Source: Pseudomonas sp. S37 (GTDB lineage Bacteria; Pseudomonadota; Gammaproteobacteria; Pseudomonadales; Pseudomonadaceae). From it: DNA of 64,000 nt. How positions within the stretch are numbered: position 1 is the first letter of the stretch; each line of letters opens with the position of its first letter. Positions 33,064 through 43,995 of the stretch are shown here, in pieces. The notes beneath the pieces are model-generated. The model was not told the origin of the DNA and searched no databases. It was given only the letters and a program-made list of their open reading frames with translations. Location: positions 1 to 64,000 of the forward strand of contig NZ_JACVZC010000019.1 in NCBI RefSeq assembly GCF_016658545.1, in the 5' to 3' direction. The position numbers were made by a program, and so were the translations under genes.

Positions 33064-33696
33064 TCAGATTGGCGCGCGACGCAAGGTGGCCAGGAAAGTA
33101 GCCGCACCAATGAACAACCCGGCAAAGGTCCGGTTCAAGCGCTTCTGTTGCTTGGGCGTGCGCAGCAGGCGCAGCACCCGCGAGGCCAGCCCGGTGTACC
33201 CGGCCATCACCAGCAGGTCGACACTGACCATGGTCACGGTAATCGCCACATATTGCGGCAGCAGCGGTGCATGGGGGTTGATGAACTGTGGCAGCACCGC
33301 CAGCATGAACACCAGCGCCTTGGGGTTGCTGACATTGACCAGGAAGCCGCGGAACACCAGGCTCAGCGGTTTGCCGATCGGGCGCACGCCGGATTCATCA
33401 GTCATGTCCATCGGCAGGGCGCGCCATTGCCTGTAGGCCAGGTAGACGAGGTAGGCGACGCCGAACCATTTGATGAACTGGAAGGCCGTGGCCGAGGCGG
33501 CCAATACGGCACCGACGCCGGCGGCGATGATGGCGATTTGCAAAATCAGGCCCAGTTGCAGGCCCAGGGCGTTCCAGTAACCACGCCAGAAGCCGTATTG
33601 CAGGCCACTGGACATCGAGGCAATCGCCCCGGCACCGGGTGACAGGCTGATCACCCAACAGGCGGCAAAGAAGCCCAACCATACTTCCATCGACAT
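33064..33696 (-). CDS. LysE/RhtB-family amino acid exporter
   Basis: A 210-residue inner-membrane protein with about six hydrophobic segments and the LysE-family N-terminal motif (SLSPGAGAIASMSSGLQYG) and central NVSNPKALVFMLAVLPQF. It should export an amino acid or derivative by proton antiport; the substrate is not evident (homoserine/threonine and homoserine lactone types are the nearest). ATG 33696 is used, with a GTG codon just before it. It stands alone between two REP-type sequences. Confidence 0.9.
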   Translation of the reverse strand: MSMEVWLGFFAACWVISLSPGAGAIASMSSGLQYGFWRGYWNALGLQLGLILQIAIIAAGVGAVLAASATAFQFIKWFGVAYLVYLAYRQWRALPMDMTDESGVRPIGKPLSLVFRGFLVNVSNPKALVFMLAVLPQFINPHAPLLPQYVAITVTMVSVDLLVMAGYTGLASRVLRLLRTPKQQKRLNRTFAGLFIGAATFLATLRRAPI

Positions 33697-33791
33697 CACA
33701 CACCTCGCTCGAACATATGTTGCAAAACGTTAAGCTAAGGGGTTGGTGAAAAAATAACCAGTTATTTTTGATGGGTTTGTGTTGCCTGAGC

Positions 33792-33888
33792 TGGCCTCTT
33801 CGCGGGTAAACCCGCTCCCACAGAATCTCCACAGGGTTTGAAGGCGGTAAAGTACCTGTGGGAGCGGGTTTACCCGCGAAGAGGCCGG
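33792..33888. repeat. inverted REP pair between LysE and YheS genes
   Basis: Two inverted REP elements (GGCCTCTTCGCGGGTAAACC and its reverse complement) cover most of the spacer between the YheS stop and the LysE start. Confidence 0.88.
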
Positions 33889-33907
33889 ATCAGGCAGAGC
33901 TGCCCTT

Positions 33908-35818
<1,911 letters not shown>

Positions 35819-35868
35819 GATGGTCGCGGAGTCTACCAGCTTCCTCGGCCCATAGCGCGAGTGGAACC

Positions 35869-36351
35869 ATGCACACCGACCTGTGGAATCACGCCCTGGC
35901 CCTGTACGCCAGGCCCGGCGTGGAAGCCGCCTGCCTCGACCTGCAGGCGCTGGGTGGCGATGTCTGCCTGCTGCTGTGCGCAACCTGGCTGCAGGCACGT
36001 GGCATTGCCGTGCTGGACGAGCGTGCGCAGGCATTGAGAGAAGTTGCCGGGCCCTGGCAACGTGACGTGGTCGCCCCGCTACGCAGCCTGCGCCAGCAAT
36101 GGCGAACGGCAGCGCAGGGTGATGCGCAGCTGGCGCTGTTGCGTGAACAGGTGAAGGGGTTGGAGTTGCAGGCCGAAAAGGCCTTGCTGGCACGCTTGCA
36201 GGTGCAGGCGCTGCAGTGGCCCGCGGACTCGCGTGAGCCCACGGGCGACTGGCTGGCCCGGCTGGCGCCGGACCAGGCTCGGCATCACGACGCGTTGGTA
36301 AAGTTGCGCGTCGCGGCGGCTGCGCCTCAGGACGCCGAAGACGGCGCCTGA
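35869..36351 (+). CDS. TIGR02444-family protein
   Basis: A 160-residue soluble alpha-helical protein matching the TIGR02444 family of conserved gammaproteobacterial proteins (MHTDLWNHALALYARPGVE, then CLLLCATWLQARG). The function is unknown. It is divergent from yheS with 50 bp between them. Its last 25 bp overlap, tail to tail, the 3' end of algP on the opposite strand. Confidence 0.87.
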   Translation: MHTDLWNHALALYARPGVEAACLDLQALGGDVCLLLCATWLQARGIAVLDERAQALREVAGPWQRDVVAPLRSLRQQWRTAAQGDAQLALLREQVKGLELQAEKALLARLQVQALQWPADSREPTGDWLARLAPDQARHHDALVKLRVAAAAPQDAEDGA

Positions 36352-37253
36352 GCCGGGGTGCTGGCGGCTGCCGACGGTGCTACCGCAGCGGCCTGAGAGG
36401 CCGAGTTGGTTGCGGCAGCCGGAGTGCTGGCGGCAGGCGTAGCCGGCTTGGTTTCGGCTGGCTTGCTGGCAACGGGCTTGGCGGCTGCTGGTTTGGCGGC
36501 GGTGCGGGCTGGGGCCTTGGCGGCAGCTGGTTTGGCTGCAGCAGTGGCTTTGGCTGCTGGCTTCGCCGCTGGCTTGGCTGCAGCAGCGGTTCTGGCAGCT
36601 GGTTTCGCTGCAGGCTTGGCTGCAGCGGTGGCTCTGGCAGCTGGTTTCGCCGCTGGTTTGGCAGCAGCGGAGGCTCTGGCAGCTGGTTTCGCCGCTGGCT
36701 TGGCTGCAGCGGTGGCTTTGGCAGCTGGCTTGGCCGCAGGTTTGGCAGCAGCGGCTTTGGCGGCTGGTTTCGCTGCAGGTTTGGCAGCGGCAGAGGTCCT
36801 GGCAGCTGGCTTGGCTGCAGGTTTCGCGGCAGTGGGTTTGGCCGTTTTGGCTGCACGCAGGTCAAGCGCCTTGACGGCAGCTTCGCGAACCTTGCCTACA
36901 CCTTGGGCCAGCTTGAGGCTGTCCTGGGCATCACGCTTGAGTTGCTGAATGTATGCGCGGGTCTGGGTTTGACGTTCCTTGAGGGAGTCGAGCAGTTCTT
37001 CAAGTTCGCCAATGCCTTTTTGCGCCTTGGTTTGCGCCTTGGCTTTACCGGCCTTGGCAGCGTCTTGCAGTTTCAGGCGCCCGTTGTGCAGTTTTTCCTG
37101 TGCCTTGCCGCGCTGCTTTTCCAACTTGGCCAACAGTTTTTCCGCATCAGCCAGCGCTTGCGAGCAGGCTTCTTCCAAGTGTTCGAGCAGGCTGCCCGAA
37201 AGTTGCTGGAGCAGGTGTAACGGCGTACTTACTGGCTTCTTTTTGGCCGACAT
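36327..37253 (-). CDS. algP: AlgP, histone H1-like transcriptional regulator
   Basis: A 308-residue DNA-binding protein. Residues 1-125 are a helical domain (LHLLQQLSGSLLEHLEEAC, then a Lys/Ala-rich coiled coil), and residues 135-275 consist of KPAA-type repeats like those of eukaryotic histone H1. In P. aeruginosa AlgP (AlgR3) affects alginate gene expression, and its gene lies near algQ, as here. The repetitive coding region is prone to length change. Its tail overlaps the convergent TIGR02444 gene by 25 bp. Confidence 0.93.
   Translation of the reverse strand: MSAKKKPVSTPLHLLQQLSGSLLEHLEEACSQALADAEKLLAKLEKQRGKAQEKLHNGRLKLQDAAKAGKAKAQTKAQKGIGELEELLDSLKERQTQTRAYIQQLKRDAQDSLKLAQGVGKVREAAVKALDLRAAKTAKPTAAKPAAKPAARTSAAAKPAAKPAAKAAAAKPAAKPAAKATAAAKPAAKPAARASAAAKPAAKPAARATAAAKPAAKPAARTAAAAKPAAKPAAKATAAAKPAAAKAPARTAAKPAAAKPVASKPAETKPATPAASTPAAATNSASQAAAVAPSAAASTPAQAPSSAS
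36455..36850 (-). repeat. short tandem repeats coding for KPAA units of AlgP
   Basis: Degenerate 12-bp units (AAACCAGCTGCC-like on the minus strand) grouped in higher units of roughly 36-45 bp encode Lys-Pro-Ala-Ala repeats with Ala-rich spacers. All spacings keep the frame. Recombination or slippage here would lengthen or shorten the AlgP tail without disrupting it, unless a unit is lost out of frame. Confidence 0.8.
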
Positions 37254-37447
37254 GGTTTACCTCCTGACTGACGAGATTGCGGCTCATACTATGCTTCTGC
37301 TGCTACCGCCGCTAGGGCATGTTGACAGTAATATTTACGCCGCGTTGCATGCCTGGGCAAAGTTGTTATCTTGCAGCTCCGTGCAAGTGTAGTTGCTGAA
37401 TAAATCATTGCTGATATTTGGCAATTGCCTGACTTGCAGCACATCCC

Positions 37448-37566
37448 TTGTAGGAGCGGCCTTGTGTCGCGATGGGCTGCGAAGCAGCCCCGGGATTTCA
37501 GCGTCTACGCAAATATTGATGGGGCTGCTTCGCAGCCCATCGCGACACAAGGCCGCTCCTACAAGG
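37448..37566. repeat. inverted pair of long-variant REP elements
   Basis: Two long REP variants face each other (TAGGAGCGGCCTTGTGTCGC at 37451 and its exact reverse complement ending at 37561), each followed by the GGGCTGCGAAGCAGCCC hairpin. They are the main content of the gap 37254-37633, which has no gene that I can support. Confidence 0.88.
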
Positions 37567-37633
37567 ACCGCGAGCACACCATAGATAATCTAACGCTGGC
37601 ATACTTCCCCGCTCATTGGCGCAGGAACAGACC

Positions 37634-38272
37634 ATGCCTCGATATCTTGTTTTAGGTTTATGCCTGTTGGCACCCCTCGCCCTGGCCGACAGTGATGAAC
37701 ACGACCTCGCCTACAGCCTCGGCGCCAGCCTGGGTGAGCGGCTGCGCCAGGACATGCCAGGCCTGCAACTGGACGCGCTGGTCGAAGGCTTGCGCCAGTC
37801 CTACCAAGGGCAGCCGCTGAAGCTGGACAAGGCGCGCATGCAGGCCGTGCTGCAGCAGCATGAGGCACGGGAGGGCGATGCCGAGACGCAGAAACAGCAG
37901 GCGGCCGAAAAGCGCTTCATGGCCAATGAGCGCGGGCGCTATGGGGTGCATGAATTACCGGAAGGCGTGCTCTACAGCGAACTGCAAGCAGGCACGGGCG
38001 CGCAACCGAAAGCCGGCGGCAAGGTGCAGGTGCGCTACGTGGGCAGGTTGCCGGATGGTTCGGTGTTCGACCAGAACCAGACGCCGCAGTGGTTCAGCCT
38101 GGACTCGGTGATCGAAGGTTGGCAGGTGGCCTTGCCGCAAATGCACGCTGGCGCCAGATGGCGCCTGGTGATTCCGTCGGCACAAGCCTATGGCGCCGAC
38201 GGCGCGGGTGACCTGATTGCACCCTATACACCCTTGGTGTTCGAGATCGAACTGCTGGCAGTTGGCGACTGA
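37634..38272 (+). CDS. FKBP-type peptidyl-prolyl isomerase, periplasmic
   Basis: A 212-residue exported isomerase. The signal peptide covers about residues 1-18 (MPRYLVLGLCLLAPLALA); an FKBP N-terminal dimerisation domain (YSLGASLGERL...) spans about 20-100 and the FKBP catalytic domain about 115-210 (VQVRYVGRLPDGSVFDQN, VIEGWQVALPQM, RLVIPSAQAYG). It resembles FkpA/FklB/Mip-type proteins that fold periplasmic proteins. ATG 37634 starts the signal peptide. It is convergent with rsd/algQ. Confidence 0.93.
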   Translation: MPRYLVLGLCLLAPLALADSDEHDLAYSLGASLGERLRQDMPGLQLDALVEGLRQSYQGQPLKLDKARMQAVLQQHEAREGDAETQKQQAAEKRFMANERGRYGVHELPEGVLYSELQAGTGAQPKAGGKVQVRYVGRLPDGSVFDQNQTPQWFSLDSVIEGWQVALPQMHAGARWRLVIPSAQAYGADGAGDLIAPYTPLVFEIELLAVGD

Positions 38273-38280
38273 CGCCAACC

Positions 38281-38751
38281 TCAGGCCTGGACCGCGCCCT
38301 CTTCCTTGTGCGCGTTGTGCAGCACTTCGATCAGGCAGTCTTCCAGTTCGAAGCGCTCGTGCAGCAGGCCACCCAGCTTGCCCAGCTTTTCAGCGAAGCG
38401 TTCGGTGTCCTTGCACTCGCCTTTCGCGCAATGGTCATTGAAGGCCAGCGCGATCTGGGTGATGTCGTTGATCCGTGGGTTGATCTCTTCGGCCAGTTTC
38501 AGCGCTTTCTCGTCATCGAAAGCCTTGGCCTCACTGACCAACTGTTCACAGACCTCGAAATGCCACGCCGAACAATAGTCGACAAGCAGGCCGCAAAAAT
38601 CCCCGTTCGTGTCTTTGTCGGCAAAGGCCAGCTTTACATCGCGCAATGCGCGGAAAGCCTGCACCAGTTCCTGGCGCTCCTCCAGCCAACGGTCGATCAG
38701 CTTGTGAACCCCACCCCAGCGTTCCTGAGCGTTCTGACAACTATCGAGCAT
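38281..38751 (-). CDS. algQ: Rsd/AlgQ family anti-sigma-70 regulator
   Basis: A 156-residue cytoplasmic helical protein of the Rsd/AlgQ family (MLDSCQNAQERWGGVHKLID, CGLLVDYCSAWHFEV, ERFELEDCLIEVLH). Rsd binds region 4 of the housekeeping sigma factor and shifts RNA polymerase to alternative sigma factors; in P. aeruginosa the orthologue AlgQ affects alginate and siderophore genes. The ATG at 38751 is preferred because the upstream extension has no conserved sequence. The gene lies 8 nt from the end of the convergent FKBP gene. Confidence 0.93.
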   Translation of the reverse strand: MLDSCQNAQERWGGVHKLIDRWLEERQELVQAFRALRDVKLAFADKDTNGDFCGLLVDYCSAWHFEVCEQLVSEAKAFDDEKALKLAEEINPRINDITQIALAFNDHCAKGECKDTERFAEKLGKLGGLLHERFELEDCLIEVLHNAHKEEGAVQA

Positions 38752-38982
38752 GGCGATCTCTTCCCTTCTGGGTAGATGCCGCTGCACCTCGCACCACGAC
38801 CGCGCAGCACAAAGGTGACATCAGCAGGACGGCATCGAGCAGTTGTGTTTTCGGAATACGTGCTGCGAGATTATTCCCGCGCGTGCTGCCCTTCAAGGTA
38901 CGCAGCGTACAAAGTTCATACAAGTGTTTAATACCCTGTTACACCGCCATTGGTCGCGCTGATGGTGCAACCTTGCGCCCGG

Positions 38983-39489
38983 TCATGTTCTTGCCAGGCT
39001 GCGGAAACGATACGCCAGCAGGCAACTCAAGGGCAGCACCGCCAACAGCAGGAATGCCAGCAGGCTCCACTCAGGCAAGGTCAGGTCTAGAAAGCTCCAG
39101 GTCAGCGAGCTGCAGTCCGGGCCACCGAGCAACAGCTGCCGGGCTGCCTCGCCCCAGGCCTGCTCGAACACCCGCCCGATCGGCATCGGGCATACATGAA
39201 CAGCCCTGCCAGCGCCTTGCAGCCAGACATGCCGCGCTGCCAGCAACGCCCCGCCCAATGCGCAAGCCAACGTCGCCCATGCGTAACGCCGAATGCCCCG
39301 TGCACCTGGCGCCTGCAGCACAGCGGCCAGGCTCAGCAGCGCGTACAAGGCAAGCAGCAAACGCTGGCTGAAGCACAAGGGGCATGGCACCAGCCTGAGG
39401 ATGCTTTCAAGATGGAAGGACGCAGCCAGTACTGCCAGTGCGGCCAGGCAAGCAGGAAGGAAAAAGGTGCGTAAACGGGCCGGCAGCAT
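38983..39489 (-). CDS. dsbB: disulfide bond formation protein DsbB
   Basis: A 168-residue inner-membrane protein with four transmembrane helices. The first periplasmic loop contains the CPLC redox pair (LVPCPLCFSQRL, about residues 35-38); the second contains the Cys of HVCPMPIG and the Cys of GGPDCSS. DsbB reoxidises DsbA and passes electrons to ubiquinone. The start MLPARLRTFFLP at 39489 is preferred; the longer open frame begins outside any conserved sequence. The gene lies alone between rsd and the hem operon, in the order seen in other pseudomonads. Confidence 0.93.
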   Translation of the reverse strand: MLPARLRTFFLPACLAALAVLAASFHLESILRLVPCPLCFSQRLLLALYALLSLAAVLQAPGARGIRRYAWATLACALGGALLAARHVWLQGAGRAVHVCPMPIGRVFEQAWGEAARQLLLGGPDCSSLTWSFLDLTLPEWSLLAFLLLAVLPLSCLLAYRFRSLART

Positions 39490-39673
39490 GGGCGGTGGAG
39501 GTCCCGGGGAAGAGGTAGTGGCTTGAAACGGTAGAGGAAAGACGCGCTTTGTTTCAAGGCACGACAGCAACGACAAGTCGCTGAAACGCGTAGGAAATTT
39601 CCACTGCCCCAGTAGGAGGCGACTGAAGAAATGGCGTGCAGATCTAACGTGCAACGCTAGATAAATTACCAGC

Positions 39674-39707
39674 CCCCAAAGCCCGCACCTTGGCGCGGGC
39701 TTTGGGG
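39674..39707 (-). terminator. terminator of the hem operon
   Basis: A 13-bp perfect stem (CCCCAAAGCCCGC/GCGGGCTTTGGGG) with an 8-nt loop starts 5 nt past the hemY stop. The minus-strand tail (GCTGGTAATTTATC) is only partly T-rich, but stem length and position support termination. Confidence 0.7.
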
Positions 39708-39711
39708 TCGG

Positions 39712-40950
39712 TCAGGCGCGCTCGCCTTCTGGCAGGGGCAGGGCCAGCAGGCGTTCGTCCAGCAGGCCAAGGCCCTCCTGGAACAGTTGGTTGCTGCGCT
39801 CGGTCTCGCCCAGGCCGGCGAGCAGGCGGGCCAGTTCGGCACAGGCCTCGGGGTTGCGCTCCATGCGCAGGCTGCTTTCCAGGTAGTCACGCGCCTTGCC
39901 CCACAGGCGGTTCTGCAGGCTCAGGCGGCCCAGGGTCAACAGCAGGCTGGCGTCTTGCGGGTGAGCCTTGAGCCAGCCTTCGGCGGTTTGCAGTTGGCGG
40001 GCCGGGTCATCGCCGCGCACCAGTCCGTACAGGCGGGCCAAGTGGCTTTCGTAGTCACGTTTAAGGGCCGTGCGCAGGACTTGCTCGGCCTCGCTCTGCG
40101 CGCCCACCTGACGCAACTGCTCAGCGTAGGCCAGCACCAGTTGCGGCTCTTGGCGCTGGGCAGCGGTCAGCTGCTGCCAGGCGCGTTCCAATGCCTGGCG
40201 GGCGCTTTGCGCATCCTCGCCACGGGTGGTGGCCAGGCTCAGGTTCTGGCCCCAGGCACGCTGCTCCAGGGCAGCCAGCTCGGCGACCGGTAGCACCTTG
40301 CCCTTGCGCAGGTCAGGCAGCAGGCGGATCAGGGCTGACCAATCACCGCGCTCCAGGTACAGGCGCTGCAGCAGCCGCAGCACTTGGCTGTTATGCGGGT
40401 GACGCTCCTGCATGGCCAGCAGCGTTTCCAGGGCTCCGTCGCTTTCGCCACGGTCCATCTGCAGCTGGGCATGCGTCAGTGCGATGGCCAGTTCTGCCTG
40501 CGGCTGACGCTCCAAGGCGCGCTCGAGCAAATTGTCACTGTCTTCGGTACGGCCCTGCTCGTTGGCAGCTCGCGCAGCACCGAGGTAGTACAGCAGCGGC
40601 TGGCGCTCGGCCTCGGCGGCGCGGTGCAGGTGGCGCTGGGCACTGGCCCAGCGGCCCTCGGCGAGGTCGAGCTGGCCCTGTTCGATGGCCAGCCGGATGC
40701 GCCGGCTGCGGTTGCGCCGCGACCACGGGTTGACCACACCACTGGAGGTCAGCACCAAGCCAACCAGGTAGCGCAGCAACCACAGCAGCAGGACGACCGC
40801 CAGCAGCCCGCCAAGGGCTGCCCACAGCCCCGACTGATAGCGGAAGCCACCATAGGAAATCAGCACGTAGCCGCTGTGCTTGGCGACTGCGATACCCAAC
40901 GCCGCGGCGACCACAATGGCCAGTACGGCCAACAGGTAGACACGCTTCAT
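39712..40950 (-). CDS. hemY: heme biosynthesis-associated protein HemY
   Basis: A 412-residue inner-membrane protein of the proteobacterial HemY family: two N-terminal transmembrane helices (about 5-24 and 42-65) and a TPR-rich cytoplasmic region. It is not the protoporphyrinogen oxidase that carries the same name in Bacillus. It acts late in haem synthesis in an undefined way. The start overlaps the hemX stop in an ATGA junction. It is the last gene of hemC-hemD-hemX-hemY. Confidence 0.94.
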   Translation of the reverse strand: MKRVYLLAVLAIVVAAALGIAVAKHSGYVLISYGGFRYQSGLWAALGGLLAVVLLLWLLRYLVGLVLTSSGVVNPWSRRNRSRRIRLAIEQGQLDLAEGRWASAQRHLHRAAEAERQPLLYYLGAARAANEQGRTEDSDNLLERALERQPQAELAIALTHAQLQMDRGESDGALETLLAMQERHPHNSQVLRLLQRLYLERGDWSALIRLLPDLRKGKVLPVAELAALEQRAWGQNLSLATTRGEDAQSARQALERAWQQLTAAQRQEPQLVLAYAEQLRQVGAQSEAEQVLRTALKRDYESHLARLYGLVRGDDPARQLQTAEGWLKAHPQDASLLLTLGRLSLQNRLWGKARDYLESSLRMERNPEACAELARLLAGLGETERSNQLFQEGLGLLDERLLALPLPEGERA

Positions 40951-42047
40951 GGCTTGCCCCCTTCAGCCTCGGCCGGCAGATGACGGCGCTGGATGTAGGC
41001 CTGCACGGCCGCCAGGCTTTCGCTGAGGTCGGGCGTTACTACCGACACCGGCTGCTCGGCCAGCGCATTGAGGCTGTCGAGCATGGCCTTGCTTTGCGGG
41101 TTGTCGGCGTTGAAGTTGGCCAGCAACACGCTGCGGGCATCGTCCAGCGCCTGGGTGTAGACCTTGGCATCGCCGTTGAGCGCCGCCCACTGGGCCTGCT
41201 CGATGGTCAGGCTCAGGGCCAGGCGCAGCTGGTTCAGTTGCTGCCCGGCCAGCAGCGGACGCACGTTGTCATCGGCGTTGAAGTCGATCTGGAAGTACTT
41301 GGAAATCTCGGCCCACCACTGCGACAGGCGGCTGGCCCCATCACCGTCAGCCGTCAGCGCGCCGAGGGCATCGGCATTGCTGTCGAACTCAGGCGACTGG
41401 GCGCTCAGCTGCTGGACCAGTTCGCGCTGTGCAGCCAGTTTCAGGAACAGGCCGGTACGGTCGGGTTGCTGGGTGCTGTTGAGCGTGGCCAGGCTGCGCG
41501 CCAGCTGCTCACGGGCGGCAAAGGCACCCGGGTCACTCTGCTCGCGCAGGATCTCGTCGGCGCCTTCGACCAGCGCCTTGGCACTGGTGATGTCCTGCAA
41601 GGCCGACAGGCGCAGGGTGGCCAGGCGCAACAGGTGCTCGGCTTCGGCCAGGCGCCATTCCTTACGGCTTTCACCCAGCGCGGTTTCCAGGCGCTGGCTG
41701 AGGCGCTGCTGGTCGCCCTGCAATTGCGCCACCAGCCGGCGGCGGTCTTCCAGCTCGCTGGCCGCCGGCAGGCTGGCCAATTGCGCGCTGATCTGCTGTT
41801 CGCGCTGCTGCAGGGCCTCGGCACGCTGGTTCAGCGCCTCGATGTGCTGGCCCTGGTTGAACTCGCTGCCTTGCAGTTGACGCACCTGCCAGACACCCCA
41901 GCCCCCTACCGCCACCCCGGCTGCGCCGAGCAGCAAGGCCAATGCTGCCAGGCCACTGCCGGAGCGCTTGGCAGGTGGGGTGGTAACGGGGTCCGCCGGC
42001 GCCTGTGCCGACGGCTGATCGTTATTGGACAAGACAGTCTCGCTCAC
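40947..42047 (-). CDS. hemX: HemX, uroporphyrinogen-III C-methyltransferase-like membrane protein
   Basis: A 366-residue HemX protein: a short acidic cytoplasmic tail, one transmembrane helix (about 31-53, ALALLLGAAGVAVGGWGVW) and a long helical periplasmic domain with Gln/Glu/Arg heptads. It is named a methyltransferase by family tradition but has no S-adenosylmethionine motif. The start is a GTG at 42047 (AGGA 7 nt upstream), giving MSETVLSNNDQPS; an upstream ATG at 42074 would add nine residues with no ribosome site. It lies 45 nt after hemD. Confidence 0.9.
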   Translation of the reverse strand: MSETVLSNNDQPSAQAPADPVTTPPAKRSGSGLAALALLLGAAGVAVGGWGVWQVRQLQGSEFNQGQHIEALNQRAEALQQREQQISAQLASLPAASELEDRRRLVAQLQGDQQRLSQRLETALGESRKEWRLAEAEHLLRLATLRLSALQDITSAKALVEGADEILREQSDPGAFAAREQLARSLATLNSTQQPDRTGLFLKLAAQRELVQQLSAQSPEFDSNADALGALTADGDGASRLSQWWAEISKYFQIDFNADDNVRPLLAGQQLNQLRLALSLTIEQAQWAALNGDAKVYTQALDDARSVLLANFNADNPQSKAMLDSLNALAEQPVSVVTPDLSESLAAVQAYIQRRHLPAEAEGGKP

Positions 42048-42092
42048 GTATCCATCCTTTGCATGGGGGCGCATCGCGTTCAGCTTAGCGCC

Positions 42093-42860
42093 TTAAGAGG
42101 CAGGTGCAGCGCTACGCTGCACAGCTACCAGCAAGGCCGTGGCACTGGCGCCACGGCAATCCACAACCTGTTGGGCCCCGGCGGCCCTGGCCTGGTCGGC
42201 GACCCGCGGGCTGGGTACGAACAGCGGCAGCCGGGCCAGCTGCGGCCAATCGGCGCCCGCCAGCTGCTGCAAATGTTCCAGACCCTGCCCACTGCTGACC
42301 ACCAGGCCATTGAGGCGTTCCGCTTCGATGCGGCGCATCAGCGTGCCCGCCGGGTAAGCCGGCAGGCAGCGACGATACAGTTCCAGATAATCGACACTAG
42401 CACCTTGCTCTGCAAGACGCTCTGCCAGCAGTTCGCGACCTCCGACGCCGCGCACGATCAACACCCGCGGTGCCGGCACGGCAACAGCCTGGCGCAGGGC
42501 CGGCAGCACCAGCAAGGCTTCGCTGTCATCACCACGCGGTGGGCAGCTTACTTCGAGGCCCGCGTCCTGCAACACGGCAGCAGTGGCCTCACCTACGGTG
42601 AACCAGCCTTGCCCAGGCGGCTGCAGGCGGGCTTGGGCCAGTTGTTCCAGCAACAAGCGGGCGGCCGGTTTGCTGACCACGATGATTGCCTGGAAGCTGT
42701 TGAGCCCTTGCAGCAACACTTGCTGCCGCGCTTCGAGGCCAACGGGTGCAATTTCCAGCAGCGGCAAGCAACTGCTGGCCACCCCCGCTGCCGCCAGGCT
42801 TTGCGCCAGCGCCGCGCAGTCCTCGGCGGGCCGGGTCAGCAACAGGCGCCATTGGCTCAC
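42093..42860 (-). CDS. hemD: uroporphyrinogen-III synthase HemD
   Basis: A 255-residue cytosolic enzyme that closes hydroxymethylbilane to uroporphyrinogen III with inversion of ring D. The weakly conserved family shows its usual landmarks: an N-terminal [16 protein letters not shown], a central [14 protein letters not shown], the [10 protein letters not shown] segment, and [11 protein letters not shown] near the end. It overlaps hemC by 4 bp, so translation is coupled to the enzyme that makes its substrate. Confidence 0.93.
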   Translation of the reverse strand: MSQWRLLLTRPAEDCAALAQSLAAAGVASSCLPLLEIAPVGLEARQQVLLQGLNSFQAIIVVSKPAARLLLEQLAQARLQPPGQGWFTVGEATAAVLQDAGLEVSCPPRGDDSEALLVLPALRQAVAVPAPRVLIVRGVGGRELLAERLAEQGASVDYLELYRRCLPAYPAGTLMRRIEAERLNGLVVSSGQGLEHLQQLAGADWPQLARLPLFVPSPRVADQARAAGAQQVVDCRGASATALLVAVQRSAAPAS

Positions 42861-43798
42861 GGGTGGCCGGCCTCGCCATAGACTTCCTTGAGGATGGCCT
42901 CAGCGCCCTGCCCCAGCAGGTCTTCAGCCACCTGCACGCCCAGCGCCTCTGCAGCCGCACGGGGTGCGCGGGCATCGGCCACCAGCAGGGTGCCGCCGCT
43001 CGGTTGGCCGACCAGGCCGCGCAACCACAGCTGGTCGCCGTCAAGCACCGCGTAGCAGGCGATCGGCACCTGGCAGCCGCCATTCAGGCGTTTGTTCAGG
43101 GCGCGCTCGGCCACTACCCGGTCGGCGGTGTCGGTGTGGTGCAGCGGCGCCAGCAGGGCATGGATTTCATGGTCGGCGCTGCGACACTCGATACCCACCG
43201 CGCCCTGCCCACCCGCCGGCAGGCTGTCATCAACGCTGATGGTGGCGGTGATGCGGTCTTCGAAGCCCAGGCGAATCAGGCCGGCGGCGGCGAGGATGAT
43301 GGCGTCGTACTCGCCGGCATCGAGCTTGGCCAGGCGGGTGTTGACGTTGCCGCGCAGGAAGCGGATTTGCAGGTCCGGGCGGCGCGCCAGCAGCTGGGCC
43401 TGGCGGCGCAGGCTGGAGGTGCCGACGATGCTGCCGGCAGGCAGCGCTTCGAGGCTGGCGAAGGTATTGGAGACGAAGGCATCGCGCGGGTCTTCGCGCT
43501 CGCAGATGCAGTAAAGGCCCAGGCCTTCAGGGAAGTCCATGGGCACGTCCTTCATCGAATGCACGGCGATGTCGGCTTCGTTGTCCAGCAAGGCAGTTTC
43601 CAGTTCCTTGACGAACAGGCCCTTGCCGCCGATTTTTGCCAGCGGCGCGTCAAGCAGCTTGTCGCCGCGGCTGACCATGGGCACCAGGGTCACCAGCAGA
43701 CCGGGGTGGGCCTGCTCGAGGCGGGCTTTGACGTATTCGGCCTGCCACAGGGCCAAGGCACTTTTACGGGTGGCAATGCGGATTTCGCGAGTGGACAT
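42857..43798 (-). CDS. hemC: porphobilinogen deaminase (hydroxymethylbilane synthase) HemC
   Basis: A 313-residue cytosolic enzyme that joins four porphobilinogens to hydroxymethylbilane. Cys242, the attachment site of the dipyrromethane cofactor, is present in GGCQVPI. Substrate-binding residues lie in [12 protein letters not shown], the Asp of HSMKDVP (about 84) and [12 protein letters not shown]. It is the first gene of the hem operon, 197 nt after algR, and the spacer contains a REP pair. Confidence 0.96.
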   Translation of the reverse strand: MSTREIRIATRKSALALWQAEYVKARLEQAHPGLLVTLVPMVSRGDKLLDAPLAKIGGKGLFVKELETALLDNEADIAVHSMKDVPMDFPEGLGLYCICEREDPRDAFVSNTFASLEALPAGSIVGTSSLRRQAQLLARRPDLQIRFLRGNVNTRLAKLDAGEYDAIILAAAGLIRLGFEDRITATISVDDSLPAGGQGAVGIECRSADHEIHALLAPLHHTDTADRVVAERALNKRLNGGCQVPIACYAVLDGDQLWLRGLVGQPSGGTLLVADARAPRAAAEALGVQVAEDLLGQGAEAILKEVYGEAGHP

Positions 43799-43875
43799 GG
43801 AACGACCCGATCCAGAGAAATGCTGTCGATGATAACAGCATCGCCGGGATCGCTAGCAGATGTGGATCAGTTGAG

Positions 43876-43968
43876 GGCCCCTTCGCGGCTAAAGCCGCTC
43901 CCACAGGTTTACCACTGCCTTCAGAGCGGTACTTTACCTGTGGGAGCGGCTTCAGCCGCGAACAAGGG
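43876..43968. repeat. inverted REP pair between algR and hemC
   Basis: Two inverted REP elements (CTTCGCGGCTAAAGCCGCTC and the opposed GAGCGGCTTCAGCCGCGAA) separated by about 40 nt. They fall between two genes transcribed in the same direction and may separate algR from hem transcription. Confidence 0.87.
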
Positions 43969-43995
43969 CGCAGCCCTTGCCATGCGGGCGCATTG

